60,036 nt of DNA from Parabacteroides distasonis. Its GTDB lineage: Bacteria > Bacteroidota > Bacteroidia > Bacteroidales > Tannerellaceae. Each line of letters opens with the position of its first letter. Position 1 is the first letter of the stretch. Position numbers and translations under genes: made by a program. Location: NCBI RefSeq assembly GCF_004793765.1, contig NZ_SRYM01000023.1, positions 1-60,036 of the forward strand. Direction: 5' to 3'. Below are positions 50,934 to 59,999 of the stretch, piece after piece. The notes under the pieces were generated by a model, which was not told the DNA's origin, ran no database searches, and worked only from the letters and a program-made list of their open reading frames with translations.

Positions 50934-53900
50934 ATGAGACCATCAATCAACCTACGATATAAATCCCTGTTATTAACTTGCTTGCTGATCCTGTCCGCCG
51001 GTGCGGTTGCGCCGGCGTGGGGGCAACAGTACACGATTATTCCTAGTACACAAACTAAAGTCACTGAACGTGTGGATACAGTGTATGTAAAAGATGGGGT
51101 AGAGAGGGAGTTGTTTGTGCCGGAGTTGAGGAATAATGATGGGGGTAATGTCGATTCACGTTATAAATGGTATGTACGTTGGTATTTGGGAAATGGAAAG
51201 GATGTAAGCTCTTCACTAAAATCAACACCGGTTGACGTTACCACCGATAAACTAGTGAAAGGAGGTACTGCAAAAGTAGGATTCCATAATGCTTCATTAA
51301 AATTAGCAAATAATGGTAAATCGTTATTTTGGTATGATGGATTTTACAAGGAGTTTACATCCACCGCAACAGGAGCATCTACGGTTTCATACTTCTCATC
51401 TAAAGTGGAAGATGGTGACATTGTTGTATGTGATGTTAGTTTAAATAAGGTGAACGTTTCAGGATCTACAATTACAGAACCAGTGATTTCCATGCGTTAC
51501 AAATTTGTCATTCAGCGTGCAGAAAATATAGCTAAGCGAATAGCGGCAATGAGTGGCTCTCCTTTTATTGAGGAAAATATATGGACTAGTGAGGGTGATG
51601 AGAATATTAACGTACAATTGGGAATGACTGCTAATAATTATGCGTGGTATAAAGATGGAACTACTCAAATTGTGGTAGGAGACTCTTATCGATATCAGAT
51701 AAATGGAGGATCGTATCAGACTCTGAAATCTTGGGAGCAGATAATAGATTCTTTAAAGATTACGAATGAAACGACATTGCAAATTTGGGCTATTAATGAT
51801 ACGGAAATAAGCCCTTTGCTTTATAAGTATACACTTGCTCCAATCAGTGGTTCAGGCTTTATGCTGGAAGATAGCATGTTGGTACAGCAACAAGAGAATC
51901 GGCTGGATATGAGGCGGGAACCGGATAAACATAAGGATGTATATGAAATGATTGGTTATATTAATTTCGATAGGAATGATTCGATAACCCTTAGCGAATT
52001 AATGGCTGATAAATCAAAGAATATCGTATCCTGCAGTTTCGCAGAAAATGCATCAGATAAAAGCAAATGGTTGGATCCGGAAGTTACGGGTTATGCACCG
52101 TATAATTATAATACACAATATGAACAATATTCTCGTATACAAACACTGCAGAACCAATATGGATTGTTCCGTACGGCCAATTTGAAAGATTGTTCTAGGG
52201 ATGGTCTATCGTTTGGCAATACAAATAAGTATTATTGGTTTGTAGCCAAAAAATATACTAATAACGATTTCAAAAACTCGCCAGAAATATATGACCGGAC
52301 TTATTATAATACGGATAAAAAATCATTAGGGTATTTCTTTTATGTGGATGCGGCAAATTTGCCGGGACGTTTGGTGAAGATTAAATTGGATGGTATTATG
52401 TGCGCTCATACGGGTATCCTAGTAAACTTTTGGGTAAATGATATGACAACAAGAGCGAATGAGACTCATTCAGGTTCAAAAGGAGGTAAGCCTCTTCCTC
52501 CAAATATCAATATGAATTTCATTGGACGGGATAATCAAGGAAATGATGTTGTCTTGCACCGTTTTACTTCAGGAGATGCGCTTACGTACTATTCGATGAA
52601 GGATCCCTATAATGTTACGACTAATATTTCAGATAATCAGCCTCATTCGTATGAGACCAATGAATACATCGGCAAATGGCAACAGTTGGTTTATTCTTTC
52701 AACCTATTAGGGGATTTGAGTAACTATAAAGAGTTCTATTTAGAGGTACAAAACAACACCATTCATGCGAATGGTTCCGATTACGCTATCGACGGCTTGC
52801 GTATCTATCGTACCAAGCCGCAGATCGACGTGAAGCGAGTAGACGTGTGTTCTTCTGCCAACCTGACCGTTGCCACGGATTACGAACTTCTGCTCAAGAA
52901 TATGGGTTGGAGCATTAATCCGGATGTATTGTCCGATCTGAATATGGGGAATGAAATAACGGAAGATTCAAAGCATATATGGAAATACCGCTATGGTTTG
53001 ATGGGTGGAGATCCAACGAAAAGAAAAGATAATCTTAATAAAACGATCGGAAACGTTTATATTGGAGCTACCGATAAAAAGGAAAAAGGGAATATAAAGG
53101 ATCCTGAAGATTGGATTACATTAAATACGGATTTGAAGGATTATAGTAATGAGCGCTATAACAACCGAAGCAAGGTGTATCGTATTATCGTTCCGACTAA
53201 AGAAGGGTTGAAGCATCAAGGATTTGAGGATCTGACAAATTATGAAACTGCGATGCGACGACAAATTGTCGTAAACCTGCGTATGGTCAATGATTTCTTA
53301 TATGATGCAGCTAAGCGAGGAGTTTGGGATGAAGACATAACCGCACATGCCCAACAAACAAATGGGGAATCGTTCCCGAAAGAAGAGTATATCGCATATT
53401 TGAAACAACATTTGAGAGATCTTTGTGACAAATCAGAGTGGGACTATAAGATTCCTGATCCGAAAGACCTGGAGAATCAGATAGATCAAATAATGAATGG
53501 ATATGACAATAGATATGAAGAACTGATACGAGCCGTATGTTCCGTGGTGGGTATTTCTCGTCCTCGTGTGCCTTGGTGGGATGAAGAAAATAGCAATACC
53601 ATCCATTTGAGTGCCATTGATGTGGACAAGACTGAGTTGAGATATAAAGGTGAGAAACCTTACGGAAGCGGGACGAAGGTAGAGCCTGCCTCCGGTAAGT
53701 ATGATGTGGTAATCTTTAGTGCGACCGCGACAGTTACTAGTAATCAAGGGGTGGATTTCCCGAATGCCTCTGCGGGAGATAGTTTCCAAGATCCTTGCTT
53801 GCTGACTACCCCTTTCACCGTACTCCCTTCCTTCACGGTCGTAGCGAATACCAAAAGTGATTTGCCGGAGGGCATGATCGCTTGCGAGGGACGGATCAGT

Positions 53901-56873
53901 CAGATCGAGAAAGCGACCGTATGGGTTGAACAGTTGGATGGTGACCAAAATCCAACCGGGGAACTGACGGAGTTTGAAAAGATAGACGCTTTCAAAGATC
54001 ATTCATATACGTTCGATTGGTTCTTGGGCGACTCGCTGGAATTTGCGGCGTTCCATGAGAGGCATGGGGTATCATTAGAAGAGATATTGAGCTCTTATAG
54101 AAATCAACTTTCTAATGGAAATAATGCTTTGCCTTTCCAAGCAGAAGCTTTGATTGAGTATTGTAAAAACAATGACGAATATAAGGCTCTTGATTTAATT
54201 GAGGAATTGAAGACATTGCTCTTAGGTGATGTGGACACAGAGCCGAAATTAGTGATTGGCGGGAAGTTTGGATATGCGGAATTCCGTTGGGTAAAAAAAG
54301 TGGTAGCGATTCCTTATCTACCGGAGAGTATTCTTGAGGGTGAACAACGCAAATGGCTCTTCTGCGACAAACCTCAGGAAAAAGTATTGGAAGCTGCTCC
54401 CGCCCCGAAACTACTTGTTGGTTTCCCGGATGTGGAGTATCCGGAAGGAATGGAGCACTATCCCAATGTTCCCCTGCGTATCGGCTTGCCGAATATCGTA
54501 GAAGGAAGCATAGAGAATATTCCTATTCAAGGAAAAGGTTTGACGATGGGTATGAAAGAATCTAACCAATTGGGTCTGCCTGATGGTAATGCTAAGACTA
54601 TATTCTTGCGGCAAGGGCAGACTTATATAGAGGTAGGTGATTTGACGGCTTTGTTTGCGAAAGCTAAAACTGAAACTGAAACTGATAATGGCGGCGGGTT
54701 ATTCTCGATGACCTTTAAGAAGGATGCCTATAAAGAATTTGCCGAAGGCCAAATCTATTCACTTTATATCCCATTCGGTGAATATAAGGATGGAAATTTC
54801 GTAGCAGGCTCTTGCGAGGGATATGCTACCTTACTTATCAAGATCGTGCCGGAATACTTGACTTGGACGGGTAAGAACATCGGTGAGGATGCTGCGGCAT
54901 GGTATAATGATGCGAACTGGCAGCAGTCTACGAAAGGGGAATTGTACATTCAAACGGGAGCAAGCGATGAGGATGCCAATGGTAACGATGATGTGACCGC
55001 CGCCTTCGCCCCGCTTCATTTCACCCGTATCACGATCCCGGGAGGGCAGACACTGGAATTGGAAGACTTGAAAGAGGATAAGAATTTACTGCAAGGAATT
55101 GATACGACATCTGAAACAAAGGCTACCCAATATATCCAATACGATATGGCGGTAGACAAAAAGGAAGATAATACGATCGTAGCTCCGTACTATATAAATA
55201 AGGTAAAGGCTATCTATTTCAAACCCGAGGCGCAGTTACGCCGTCAGCAATTCCTGACGTACGACACCGCCCGTGTGGAATTCGAGATGACACCTGACGC
55301 GAAATATTGGATGGCATCGCCCCTGCAAAGCGTATTCGCCGGCGATATGTACACCGTAAAGAACACGGGCCGTCAGAACACCTATGCTTTCGACGATATC
55401 ACTTACCGCACGGCCAACAACGACCGCCAAGCCCCTGCCTTCTACCAGAAAGCCTGGGACAAGGCGATCACGATGTACGTGCCGAAGAGTGAGGTCGATC
55501 CGGTAGATCTCAATCTGATTTTGGGGAACGATGAATTAGACAAGAAGAATTACGAGATAGTCCAATCCAATTGGAGCCGTGAATACAATGATGTGAACGT
55601 CCCCTACGCTTTGGGAAAGGGATTCTATGCCAGCGTAGAAAAGAAGAATGCGACCGGCTTGGGCGAGAAAGTATTGGTACGCTTACCGAAAGCGGATACG
55701 GAGTACAAATACGAGCCATTGACCAAAGCCATGACCAAAGCCCCGACTTTGGCGGAACGGATCAATGCCGGCAAGCTGGCGGATGAGAAGCCGATCGAGG
55801 TGGTATTGACAGATACGAATGGAACGGAAGAATGGTGGAATACGGATAATGGAACCGTCCGTGTCATCGCCGATGGTGACGGTAAGCACTTCCTGTTGGG
55901 TAATCCGTATATGTATCCGTTGGATATCGTTCGTTTCTTGAAAGAGAATGAGGCTATCTTAGCGCAAAAATATTGGACATTGGATGTGAAGGAGGGGCTT
56001 GTTGTCGGTACACCTGATGTGGAATGGGAAGGTGGAAATGTTACTGATGCTACATCCGGAGCCGTTATCGCCCCCATGCAAGCCTTCTTCGTAGAGCTGA
56101 AAGATGCGGCTCAAACAAAAGCGGAAGGTACGGCAACCGGTACCGATCTGAAGGTGGTTCATTTCGATCCCTCCATGATGCAAGGAGAGCCGGAGAAGGT
56201 CTCTTCTTCCTTGCGTACCGCTACGGCCAAGAACCCGGTATTGAGGCTGACAGCGGAGCGAGATGCATATCGCAGCACGGCCTTGCTGACGCGGCAGGAT
56301 GATGCTGCGAATAGTTATGAGGCAGATAAGGATGCCGTAATCTTGCTGGATACGGAACTGGAGGAGATCCCGCAAGTGTACACCATTGCCGGGACTCGTG
56401 CCGTAGGCGTGAACGTAGTACGACGGATCGACCAAGTGCCCCTTGGCGTATATGCCGGCGAGGGTAAGGGCGAGGTTACGCTGACGATAGAGGGTATTGG
56501 CGATTGGGCGGAGACGCTTTACCTGTACGATGCCGTGACCCGTAAAAGTACGGAGCTGTCGGGCGATACCTACACCCTGCGTCTGGACGGCAGCAGCCAT
56601 GGACGTTACTTCCTAAGCGCAGGCTCGCCTACCGGCAATGAGGGGGTAGACAACGTAGAATCTATCTCTGTCTATTCCGCCGTATCGGGTAGGGTAGTGG
56701 CCAGCGCAAGCGAGGCATTGAAGCGGATACAGGTGTTTACGCCGATGGGTCGTTTGGTACGTACCTTATATCCCGCCCGTCCGACTTATACGTTCGATCT
56801 CCCGGCAGGCATCTACATCATCCGCGCGGAGATCGCCCGCGACCAGAAGACGGTGAAACTACGGGTTCAATAA
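50934..56873 (+). CDS. Giant (1979-residue) surface protein with C-terminal sorting-like domain
   Basis: The last gene of the fimbrial operon, with a strong AAGGAGG site 10 bases before its ATG. It has a signal peptide (ending APAWGQ) but no lipobox. Most of its length shows no domain I can name. Around residue 1310 is WTGKNIGEDAAAWYNDANWQ. Towards the end come LGNPYMYPLDIVRFLKENEA and IAPMQAFFVELKD, motifs seen just before C-terminal sorting domains. The last ~75 residues (SVYSAVSGRVV, IQVFTPMGRLVRTLY, YTFDLPAGIYIIRAE, TVKLRVQ) resemble a type A sorting domain of the type IX secretion system. It may be the fimbrial tip adhesin or a separately secreted adhesin sharing phase control. Function is unproven. 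Confidence 0.85.
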   Translation: MRPSINLRYKSLLLTCLLILSAGAVAPAWGQQYTIIPSTQTKVTERVDTVYVKDGVERELFVPELRNNDGGNVDSRYKWYVRWYLGNGKDVSSSLKSTPVDVTTDKLVKGGTAKVGFHNASLKLANNGKSLFWYDGFYKEFTSTATGASTVSYFSSKVEDGDIVVCDVSLNKVNVSGSTITEPVISMRYKFVIQRAENIAKRIAAMSGSPFIEENIWTSEGDENINVQLGMTANNYAWYKDGTTQIVVGDSYRYQINGGSYQTLKSWEQIIDSLKITNETTLQIWAINDTEISPLLYKYTLAPISGSGFMLEDSMLVQQQENRLDMRREPDKHKDVYEMIGYINFDRNDSITLSELMADKSKNIVSCSFAENASDKSKWLDPEVTGYAPYNYNTQYEQYSRIQTLQNQYGLFRTANLKDCSRDGLSFGNTNKYYWFVAKKYTNNDFKNSPEIYDRTYYNTDKKSLGYFFYVDAANLPGRLVKIKLDGIMCAHTGILVNFWVNDMTTRANETHSGSKGGKPLPPNINMNFIGRDNQGNDVVLHRFTSGDALTYYSMKDPYNVTTNISDNQPHSYETNEYIGKWQQLVYSFNLLGDLSNYKEFYLEVQNNTIHANGSDYAIDGLRIYRTKPQIDVKRVDVCSSANLTVATDYELLLKNMGWSINPDVLSDLNMGNEITEDSKHIWKYRYGLMGGDPTKRKDNLNKTIGNVYIGATDKKEKGNIKDPEDWITLNTDLKDYSNERYNNRSKVYRIIVPTKEGLKHQGFEDLTNYETAMRRQIVVNLRMVNDFLYDAAKRGVWDEDITAHAQQTNGESFPKEEYIAYLKQHLRDLCDKSEWDYKIPDPKDLENQIDQIMNGYDNRYEELIRAVCSVVGISRPRVPWWDEENSNTIHLSAIDVDKTELRYKGEKPYGSGTKVEPASGKYDVVIFSATATVTSNQGVDFPNASAGDSFQDPCLLTTPFTVLPSFTVVANTKSDLPEGMIACEGRISQIEKATVWVEQLDGDQNPTGELTEFEKIDAFKDHSYTFDWFLGDSLEFAAFHERHGVSLEEILSSYRNQLSNGNNALPFQAEALIEYCKNNDEYKALDLIEELKTLLLGDVDTEPKLVIGGKFGYAEFRWVKKVVAIPYLPESILEGEQRKWLFCDKPQEKVLEAAPAPKLLVGFPDVEYPEGMEHYPNVPLRIGLPNIVEGSIENIPIQGKGLTMGMKESNQLGLPDGNAKTIFLRQGQTYIEVGDLTALFAKAKTETETDNGGGLFSMTFKKDAYKEFAEGQIYSLYIPFGEYKDGNFVAGSCEGYATLLIKIVPEYLTWTGKNIGEDAAAWYNDANWQQSTKGELYIQTGASDEDANGNDDVTAAFAPLHFTRITIPGGQTLELEDLKEDKNLLQGIDTTSETKATQYIQYDMAVDKKEDNTIVAPYYINKVKAIYFKPEAQLRRQQFLTYDTARVEFEMTPDAKYWMASPLQSVFAGDMYTVKNTGRQNTYAFDDITYRTANNDRQAPAFYQKAWDKAITMYVPKSEVDPVDLNLILGNDELDKKNYEIVQSNWSREYNDVNVPYALGKGFYASVEKKNATGLGEKVLVRLPKADTEYKYEPLTKAMTKAPTLAERINAGKLADEKPIEVVLTDTNGTEEWWNTDNGTVRVIADGDGKHFLLGNPYMYPLDIVRFLKENEAILAQKYWTLDVKEGLVVGTPDVEWEGGNVTDATSGAVIAPMQAFFVELKDAAQTKAEGTATGTDLKVVHFDPSMMQGEPEKVSSSLRTATAKNPVLRLTAERDAYRSTALLTRQDDAANSYEADKDAVILLDTELEEIPQVYTIAGTRAVGVNVVRRIDQVPLGVYAGEGKGEVTLTIEGIGDWAETLYLYDAVTRKSTELSGDTYTLRLDGSSHGRYFLSAGSPTGNEGVDNVESISVYSAVSGRVVASASEALKRIQVFTPMGRLVRTLYPARPTYTFDLPAGIYIIRAEIARDQKTVKLRVQ

Positions 56874-56879
56874 CACATC

Positions 56880-56931
56880 CGGCAGCACTGTCGTACGACC
56901 TTAGACAGTGCTGCCGAATGACCTTAGACAG
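56880..56931. terminator. Hairpin and 23-bp repeat after the fimbrial operon
   Basis: CGGCAGCACTGTC (56880-56892) and GACAGTGCTGCCG (56904-56916) form a perfect 13-bp stem. GACCTTAGACAG occurs at 56897 and 56920, 23 bp apart, so the spacing matches the other intergenic arrays. It starts 6 bp after the stop of the giant gene and probably ends the fimbrial transcript, though no T-run follows. Confidence 0.65.
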
Positions 56932-56971
56932 ATCGTATGTAATAGGAACGTTTCTTATTTGTTCCATCTTT

Positions 56972-57002
56972 TTTGGCAATCTGATATAAATCCCTACCTT
57001 TG
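56972..57002 (+). promoter_or_regulatory. Consensus promoter of the Rpn-family gene
   Basis: TTTG (56972-56975), a 19-bp gap, then TACCTTTG (56995-57002): a full match to the Bacteroidetes consensus. Transcription should start near 57009, giving a leader of about 27 nt to the ATG at 57036. Confidence 0.8.
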
Positions 57003-57035
57003 CCCGAAACGAGACATTACATAAAACATATCGTC

Positions 57036-57992
57036 ATGACACTGATAGCCAATCCGATTTACGACTCCGTGTTCAAGTTTCTCTTGGAGGATGAACGTGC
57101 CGCCAAGATCCTGCTCTCCGCCTTGTTGAGGCAGGAAGTCCGCGATTTGAAAATGCGCCGGAACGAATACACCAATTTACAACAGACCCGTATATCTCTT
57201 TTCCGGGTCGATTTCTCGGCGAAAATCGTGGATACCTCCGGTACGGAGCGTCTTGTCTTGATCGAGTTGCAAAAGACGTGGCTTGCCACCGAGACACTTC
57301 GTTTCCGTCAATACTTGGGAACCCAGTATCTGAGTAAGGAGAATATCGTGGAAGAGAGTACCCCGGGCGGTTTTGGCTTGCCGATCATCTCCATCTATAT
57401 TTTGGGTCACAAGGTAGGTGATTTGGAGCAACCGGTGGTTTACGTGCGTCGTCGTTACTTGGATTATGACGATAATGAAATCTGTAAGGGGGTTCCCGAC
57501 CCGTTTATCGAGAGCCTTACCCATGACAGTATCATCGTGCAAATACCGTATCTGAAAAAGAATGCCCGGAATCATCTTGAACGTATCCTTGCTATTTTCG
57601 ACCAGGGCTTGCGTATGTCGTCCGACGATCATTTGCTTAATATAGATGAGGGGAAGATGGAGTTGGAAGAGCTTCTTCTTGTCAGGCGTTTGACTCTTGC
57701 CGCTGCCTCTCCTGAGATTCGGCGAGAGATGCAGGTTGAGGACGAAATCCTCTCAGAGATAGAAGCCCGTGATACGACCATCATGTTAAAAGATAAACTG
57801 ATCGAACAGAAGTCCCAAGAGATCGAACAGAAGTCCCAAGAGATCGAACAGAAGTCCCAAGAAATCGAACGGCAGAAAGATATCTTGTGCTCAACGGTTA
57901 AGAACCTTTCTGCCCGCGGTTTGTCAATTTGTGAGATAGCGGATATTTTATCTATATCAGAATATCATATCCAAGAGCTGTTATCCAAATGA
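57036..57992 (+). CDS. Rpn-family PD-(D/E)XK nuclease (recombination-promoting nuclease/transposase-like)
   Basis: A 318-residue protein of the PD-(D/E)XK 'transposase' family (PF12784/Rpn). It begins with the typical [20 protein letters not shown], in which the Asp of YDSVFK is a core residue, and continues with [12 protein letters not shown] and [10 protein letters not shown], giving the D...ExQ/K nuclease core. A central helical part is followed by a coiled coil of near-identical heptads (IEQKSQE three times, then IERQKD, about residues 256-280), encoded by 21-bp tandem DNA repeats. The end ([20 protein letters not shown]) resembles a short HTH. The frame opens at a TTG at 57000, but that overlaps the -7 box, so 57036 is the start. 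It overlaps the convergent ATPase gene by 12 bp. Confidence 0.88.
   Translation: MTLIANPIYDSVFKFLLEDERAAKILLSALLRQEVRDLKMRRNEYTNLQQTRISLFRVDFSAKIVDTSGTERLVLIELQKTWLATETLRFRQYLGTQYLSKENIVEESTPGGFGLPIISIYILGHKVGDLEQPVVYVRRRYLDYDDNEICKGVPDPFIESLTHDSIIVQIPYLKKNARNHLERILAIFDQGLRMSSDDHLLNIDEGKMELEELLLVRRLTLAAASPEIRREMQVEDEILSEIEARDTTIMLKDKLIEQKSQEIEQKSQEIEQKSQEIERQKDILCSTVKNLSARGLSICEIADILSISEYHIQELLSK
57801..57863 (+). repeat. Three 21-bp coding tandem repeats
   Basis: The 21-bp unit beginning ATCGAACAGAAG runs at 57801-57821, 57822-57842 and 57843-57863 with only the last base differing, and a partial fourth copy follows. Each unit encodes one coiled-coil heptad, so copy number can change by slippage without breaking the frame. 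Confidence 0.93.
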
Positions 57993-58646
57993 ATCTACTT
58001 CTACCATGCCATCCTTGATATGGATCACCCGATCCGTGTTTGTAGCCAGCTGTTCGTCATGCGTCACGATGACGAATGTCTGGTTCATCTGGTCTCTTAA
58101 CTCGAAGAAGAGGGCGTGCAATTCTTCCTTGTTCTTGGTATCGAGACTTCCGGAAGGTTCGTCGGCTAAGATAACCGCCGGATTGTTGATAAGCGCACGG
58201 GCTACCGCTACCCGCTGTTTCTCTCCGCCGGATAACTCGGCAGGCTTGTGTGCCATGCGATCGGAGAGTTTCAGGAAGTCCAGTATCTCTTTCGCCCGCT
58301 TTTCGGCCGCCGCCGATTTCTCCTTGGCGATCAGTGCCGGGATCATCACGTTCTCCAAGGCCGTAAACTCCGGCAGTAATTGATGGAACTGGAAGACGAA
58401 CCCGATATTCCGGTTGCGGAAAGCCGCCAGCTCCTTATCTCCCAATCGTCTTGTCTCCGTGCCATTGATAACCAGCCGCCCGCTATCCGGTGCGTCGAGC
58501 GTGCCGATGATTTGCAACAAGGTTGTCTTACCCGCTCCGCTGGGGCCTATGATAGCGACAACCTCGCCCTTGTTTATCGTGAGGTCGATACCTTTCAATA
58601 CTTGTAAGGCACCGAAACTTTTCGTTATTCCTTCGGTTTGTATCAT
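57981..58646 (-). CDS. lolD: ABC transporter ATP-binding protein, LolD-like
   Basis: A 221-residue ABC ATPase. Motifs: Walker [10 protein letters not shown] (about 34-42), Q-loop in [19 protein letters not shown], signature LSGGEKQR, Walker [13 protein letters not shown] and switch His in VIVTHDE. The [16 protein letters not shown] segment and the short length are typical of LolD/MacB-type ATPases, which drive release of outer-membrane lipoproteins or export with FtsX-like partners. No permease is adjacent, so the substrate is inferred from family only. The start overlaps the tcdA stop by 4 bp, so the two are translationally coupled. Confidence 0.88.
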   Translation of the reverse strand: MIQTEGITKSFGALQVLKGIDLTINKGEVVAIIGPSGAGKTTLLQIIGTLDAPDSGRLVINGTETRRLGDKELAAFRNRNIGFVFQFHQLLPEFTALENVMIPALIAKEKSAAAEKRAKEILDFLKLSDRMAHKPAELSGGEKQRVAVARALINNPAVILADEPSGSLDTKNKEELHALFFELRDQMNQTFVIVTHDEQLATNTDRVIHIKDGMVEVDSFG

Positions 58647-59359
58647 ATCAAGTTTCTTAGGACGTGCGAGGCAAGGAAACAGCCGAACGTAGCCGGCATA
58701 TAAGAGACCGTTCCCGTGGTCGTACGTTTACATGTTTCGTTTTCAATTTCGATCACGGCGTCCGGATCAGCGAACTCGGTGGAAAATACGACGGGAATTC
58801 CCTTGCTTACGCCTAGAGGACGCAACCGTTTCCGCACCGCTTTCGCAAGGGCGCAATTGATTGTCTTGGAGATATCCGCAATCCGTACCAAGGACGGGTC
58901 TACCTTAGCTCCCGCCCCCATGGAGGACACGATAGGAATCTTATGGATATATGCTTGGTACATCAGGTATACCTTGGGACTTAGGGAATCGATAGCATCT
59001 ACCACGAAATCGAGAGGAGCCGATAGGAGTACCTCCTCCGTCCGCTCGTCTCGCAGGAATTCATTCAGGACGGTTAATTGCAACTGGGGATTGATATCGA
59101 GCAAACGCTTGGCTACGACCTCGGCTTTTGGTATCCCTAGGGTGGAATGAAGGGCGGGCAATTGGCGGTTGATATTACTCTCGTTTACCGTATCGGCGTC
59201 TATGATCGTCATCTTTCCTACTCCGGCCCGGCAAATCTGCTCAGCGGCATAAGCTCCCACACCTCCCAGTCCAACTACCAATACATGGCTACGGGATAAG
59301 CGCTCCATACGCTCCGCTCCGAACAAAAGTTCTGTCCGTGTATTCCAATTGTAACTCAT
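58643..59359 (-). CDS. tcdA: tRNA threonylcarbamoyladenosine dehydratase TcdA (ThiF/E1-like)
   Basis: A 238-residue E1-like ATP-binding enzyme that cyclises t6A at position 37 of ANN-decoding tRNAs. Nucleotide-binding [19 protein letters not shown] (about 31-49), then [20 protein letters not shown] and a C-terminal PMATFGCF-like end ([20 protein letters not shown]) match the TcdA/CsdL family. It begins with [18 protein letters not shown], as usual for this family. It has a good promoter upstream (59407-59377) and is coupled to the LolD-like gene. Confidence 0.9.
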   Translation of the reverse strand: MSYNWNTRTELLFGAERMERLSRSHVLVVGLGGVGAYAAEQICRAGVGKMTIIDADTVNESNINRQLPALHSTLGIPKAEVVAKRLLDINPQLQLTVLNEFLRDERTEEVLLSAPLDFVVDAIDSLSPKVYLMYQAYIHKIPIVSSMGAGAKVDPSLVRIADISKTINCALAKAVRKRLRPLGVSKGIPVVFSTEFADPDAVIEIENETCKRTTTGTVSYMPATFGCFLASHVLRNLI

Positions 59360-59376
59360 TTATCTATTTTTGAGCA

Positions 59377-59407
59377 CAAAAGTAATCAATTGTTCCGGTT
59401 CCTCCAA
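59377..59407 (-). promoter_or_regulatory. Promoter of the tcdA-lolD operon
   Basis: Minus-strand TTG (59407-59405), a 20-bp gap, then TACTTTTG (59384-59377), a close match to the consensus, 18 bases before the ATG. Confidence 0.65.
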
Positions 59408-59439
59408 TACTTGCTTTTATCCGAAAGCTTTTTGTCTTG

Positions 59440-59526
59440 TTACTGCACGGTCGTTGCAGCGTTACTGCATGGTCGTTGCAGTATTACTGCATCAGCCTTG
59501 CAGTATTGCTGCACCCCGGGTTGCAG
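59440..59526. repeat. Array of four TTACTGCA...TTGCAG units, 22-bp spacing
   Basis: TTACTGCA starts at 59440, 59462 and 59484 and TTGCTGCA at 59506, exactly 22 bp apart. The partly inverted TTGCAG follows each at 59454, 59476, 59498 and (one base shifted) about 59521. It lies upstream of the tcdA promoter in a gene-poor stretch. Confidence 0.85.
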
Positions 59527-59623
59527 TGGATGTTTACGTCAATTTTGATCGCTTAGGCAGTACTTTACATTGTTCTTATCAAGGGGGTTCCGGTTCTTTT
59601 TGACGGTCTTACGTGCATCGACC

Positions 59624-59685
59624 AAGTATCTTAGTTGCGTTGGCAACGTATCTTAAGATACTTGGTCGATGAAGTTAAGATACTT
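59624..59685. repeat. AAGTATCTTA repeat cluster, 22-bp spacing
   Basis: AAGTATCTTA at 59624 and ACGTATCTTA at 59646 point one way; TAAGATACTT at 59654 and 59676 point the other. Each like-oriented pair is 22 bp apart, and the middle two overlap as one palindrome. The linker GGTCGATG also repeats in inverted form nearby. Same architecture as the other arrays, different word. Confidence 0.75.
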
Positions 59686-59847
59686 TGCTGACAAGGGAAT
59701 TATGGTGCGGTTGCCCTCCTCTTCCTTCGGGTTAGGCGTGAATCCGATGTCAAGGCAGAAATCGTCCGTGTATCGGACGTAATAGCCCGTGGTCCCATAC
59801 GCTTCGCTCAGGATCGCCGTGTAGGTGGAACCTTCGCATTCTTCCAT
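59653..59847 (-). other. Short open frame, coding status uncertain
   Basis: A 64-codon frame (MEECEGSTYTAILSEAYG... ending KYLNFIDQVS) whose last codons fall inside the AAGTATCTTA repeats. I recognise no family, and it has no clear promoter. The rest of the ~680-bp end of the window holds only repeat clusters and the outward promoter at 59968. Confidence 0.3.
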
Positions 59848-59967
59848 CTCTATTTGGCTGCGAACTTAATTATTTTAGATGAATTTGAACTCTAAATAGG
59901 GTATCCTATATTATAATGTACCCGAAGTCGGTTGCCGTAAAAAACTTGAAAAATAATGCCGGAAAAG

Positions 59968-59999
59968 TTTGGAGTTTATGCTTTATAGCATTACTTTTG
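59968..59999 (+). promoter_or_regulatory. Strong outward promoter near the window end
   Basis: TTTG (59968-59971), a 20-bp gap, then TACTTTTG (59992-59999), a full consensus match behind an A-rich stretch. The following GCACCCGC start and long untranslated-looking leader resemble promoters of rRNA or tRNA operons in Bacteroidales, but the transcribed gene lies outside the window. Confidence 0.7.

Noticed and set aside
55959-56600. 213-codon minus-strand frame inside the giant surface protein gene
   Set aside because: No recognisable domain or start signals; typical shadow of a GC-richer coding stretch.
1776-59685. CRISPR array at the short intergenic repeats
   Set aside because: Units are 8-12 bp cores on a 21-23 bp grid with at most five copies, no constant 25-40 bp repeat, no 30-bp spacers and no cas genes.
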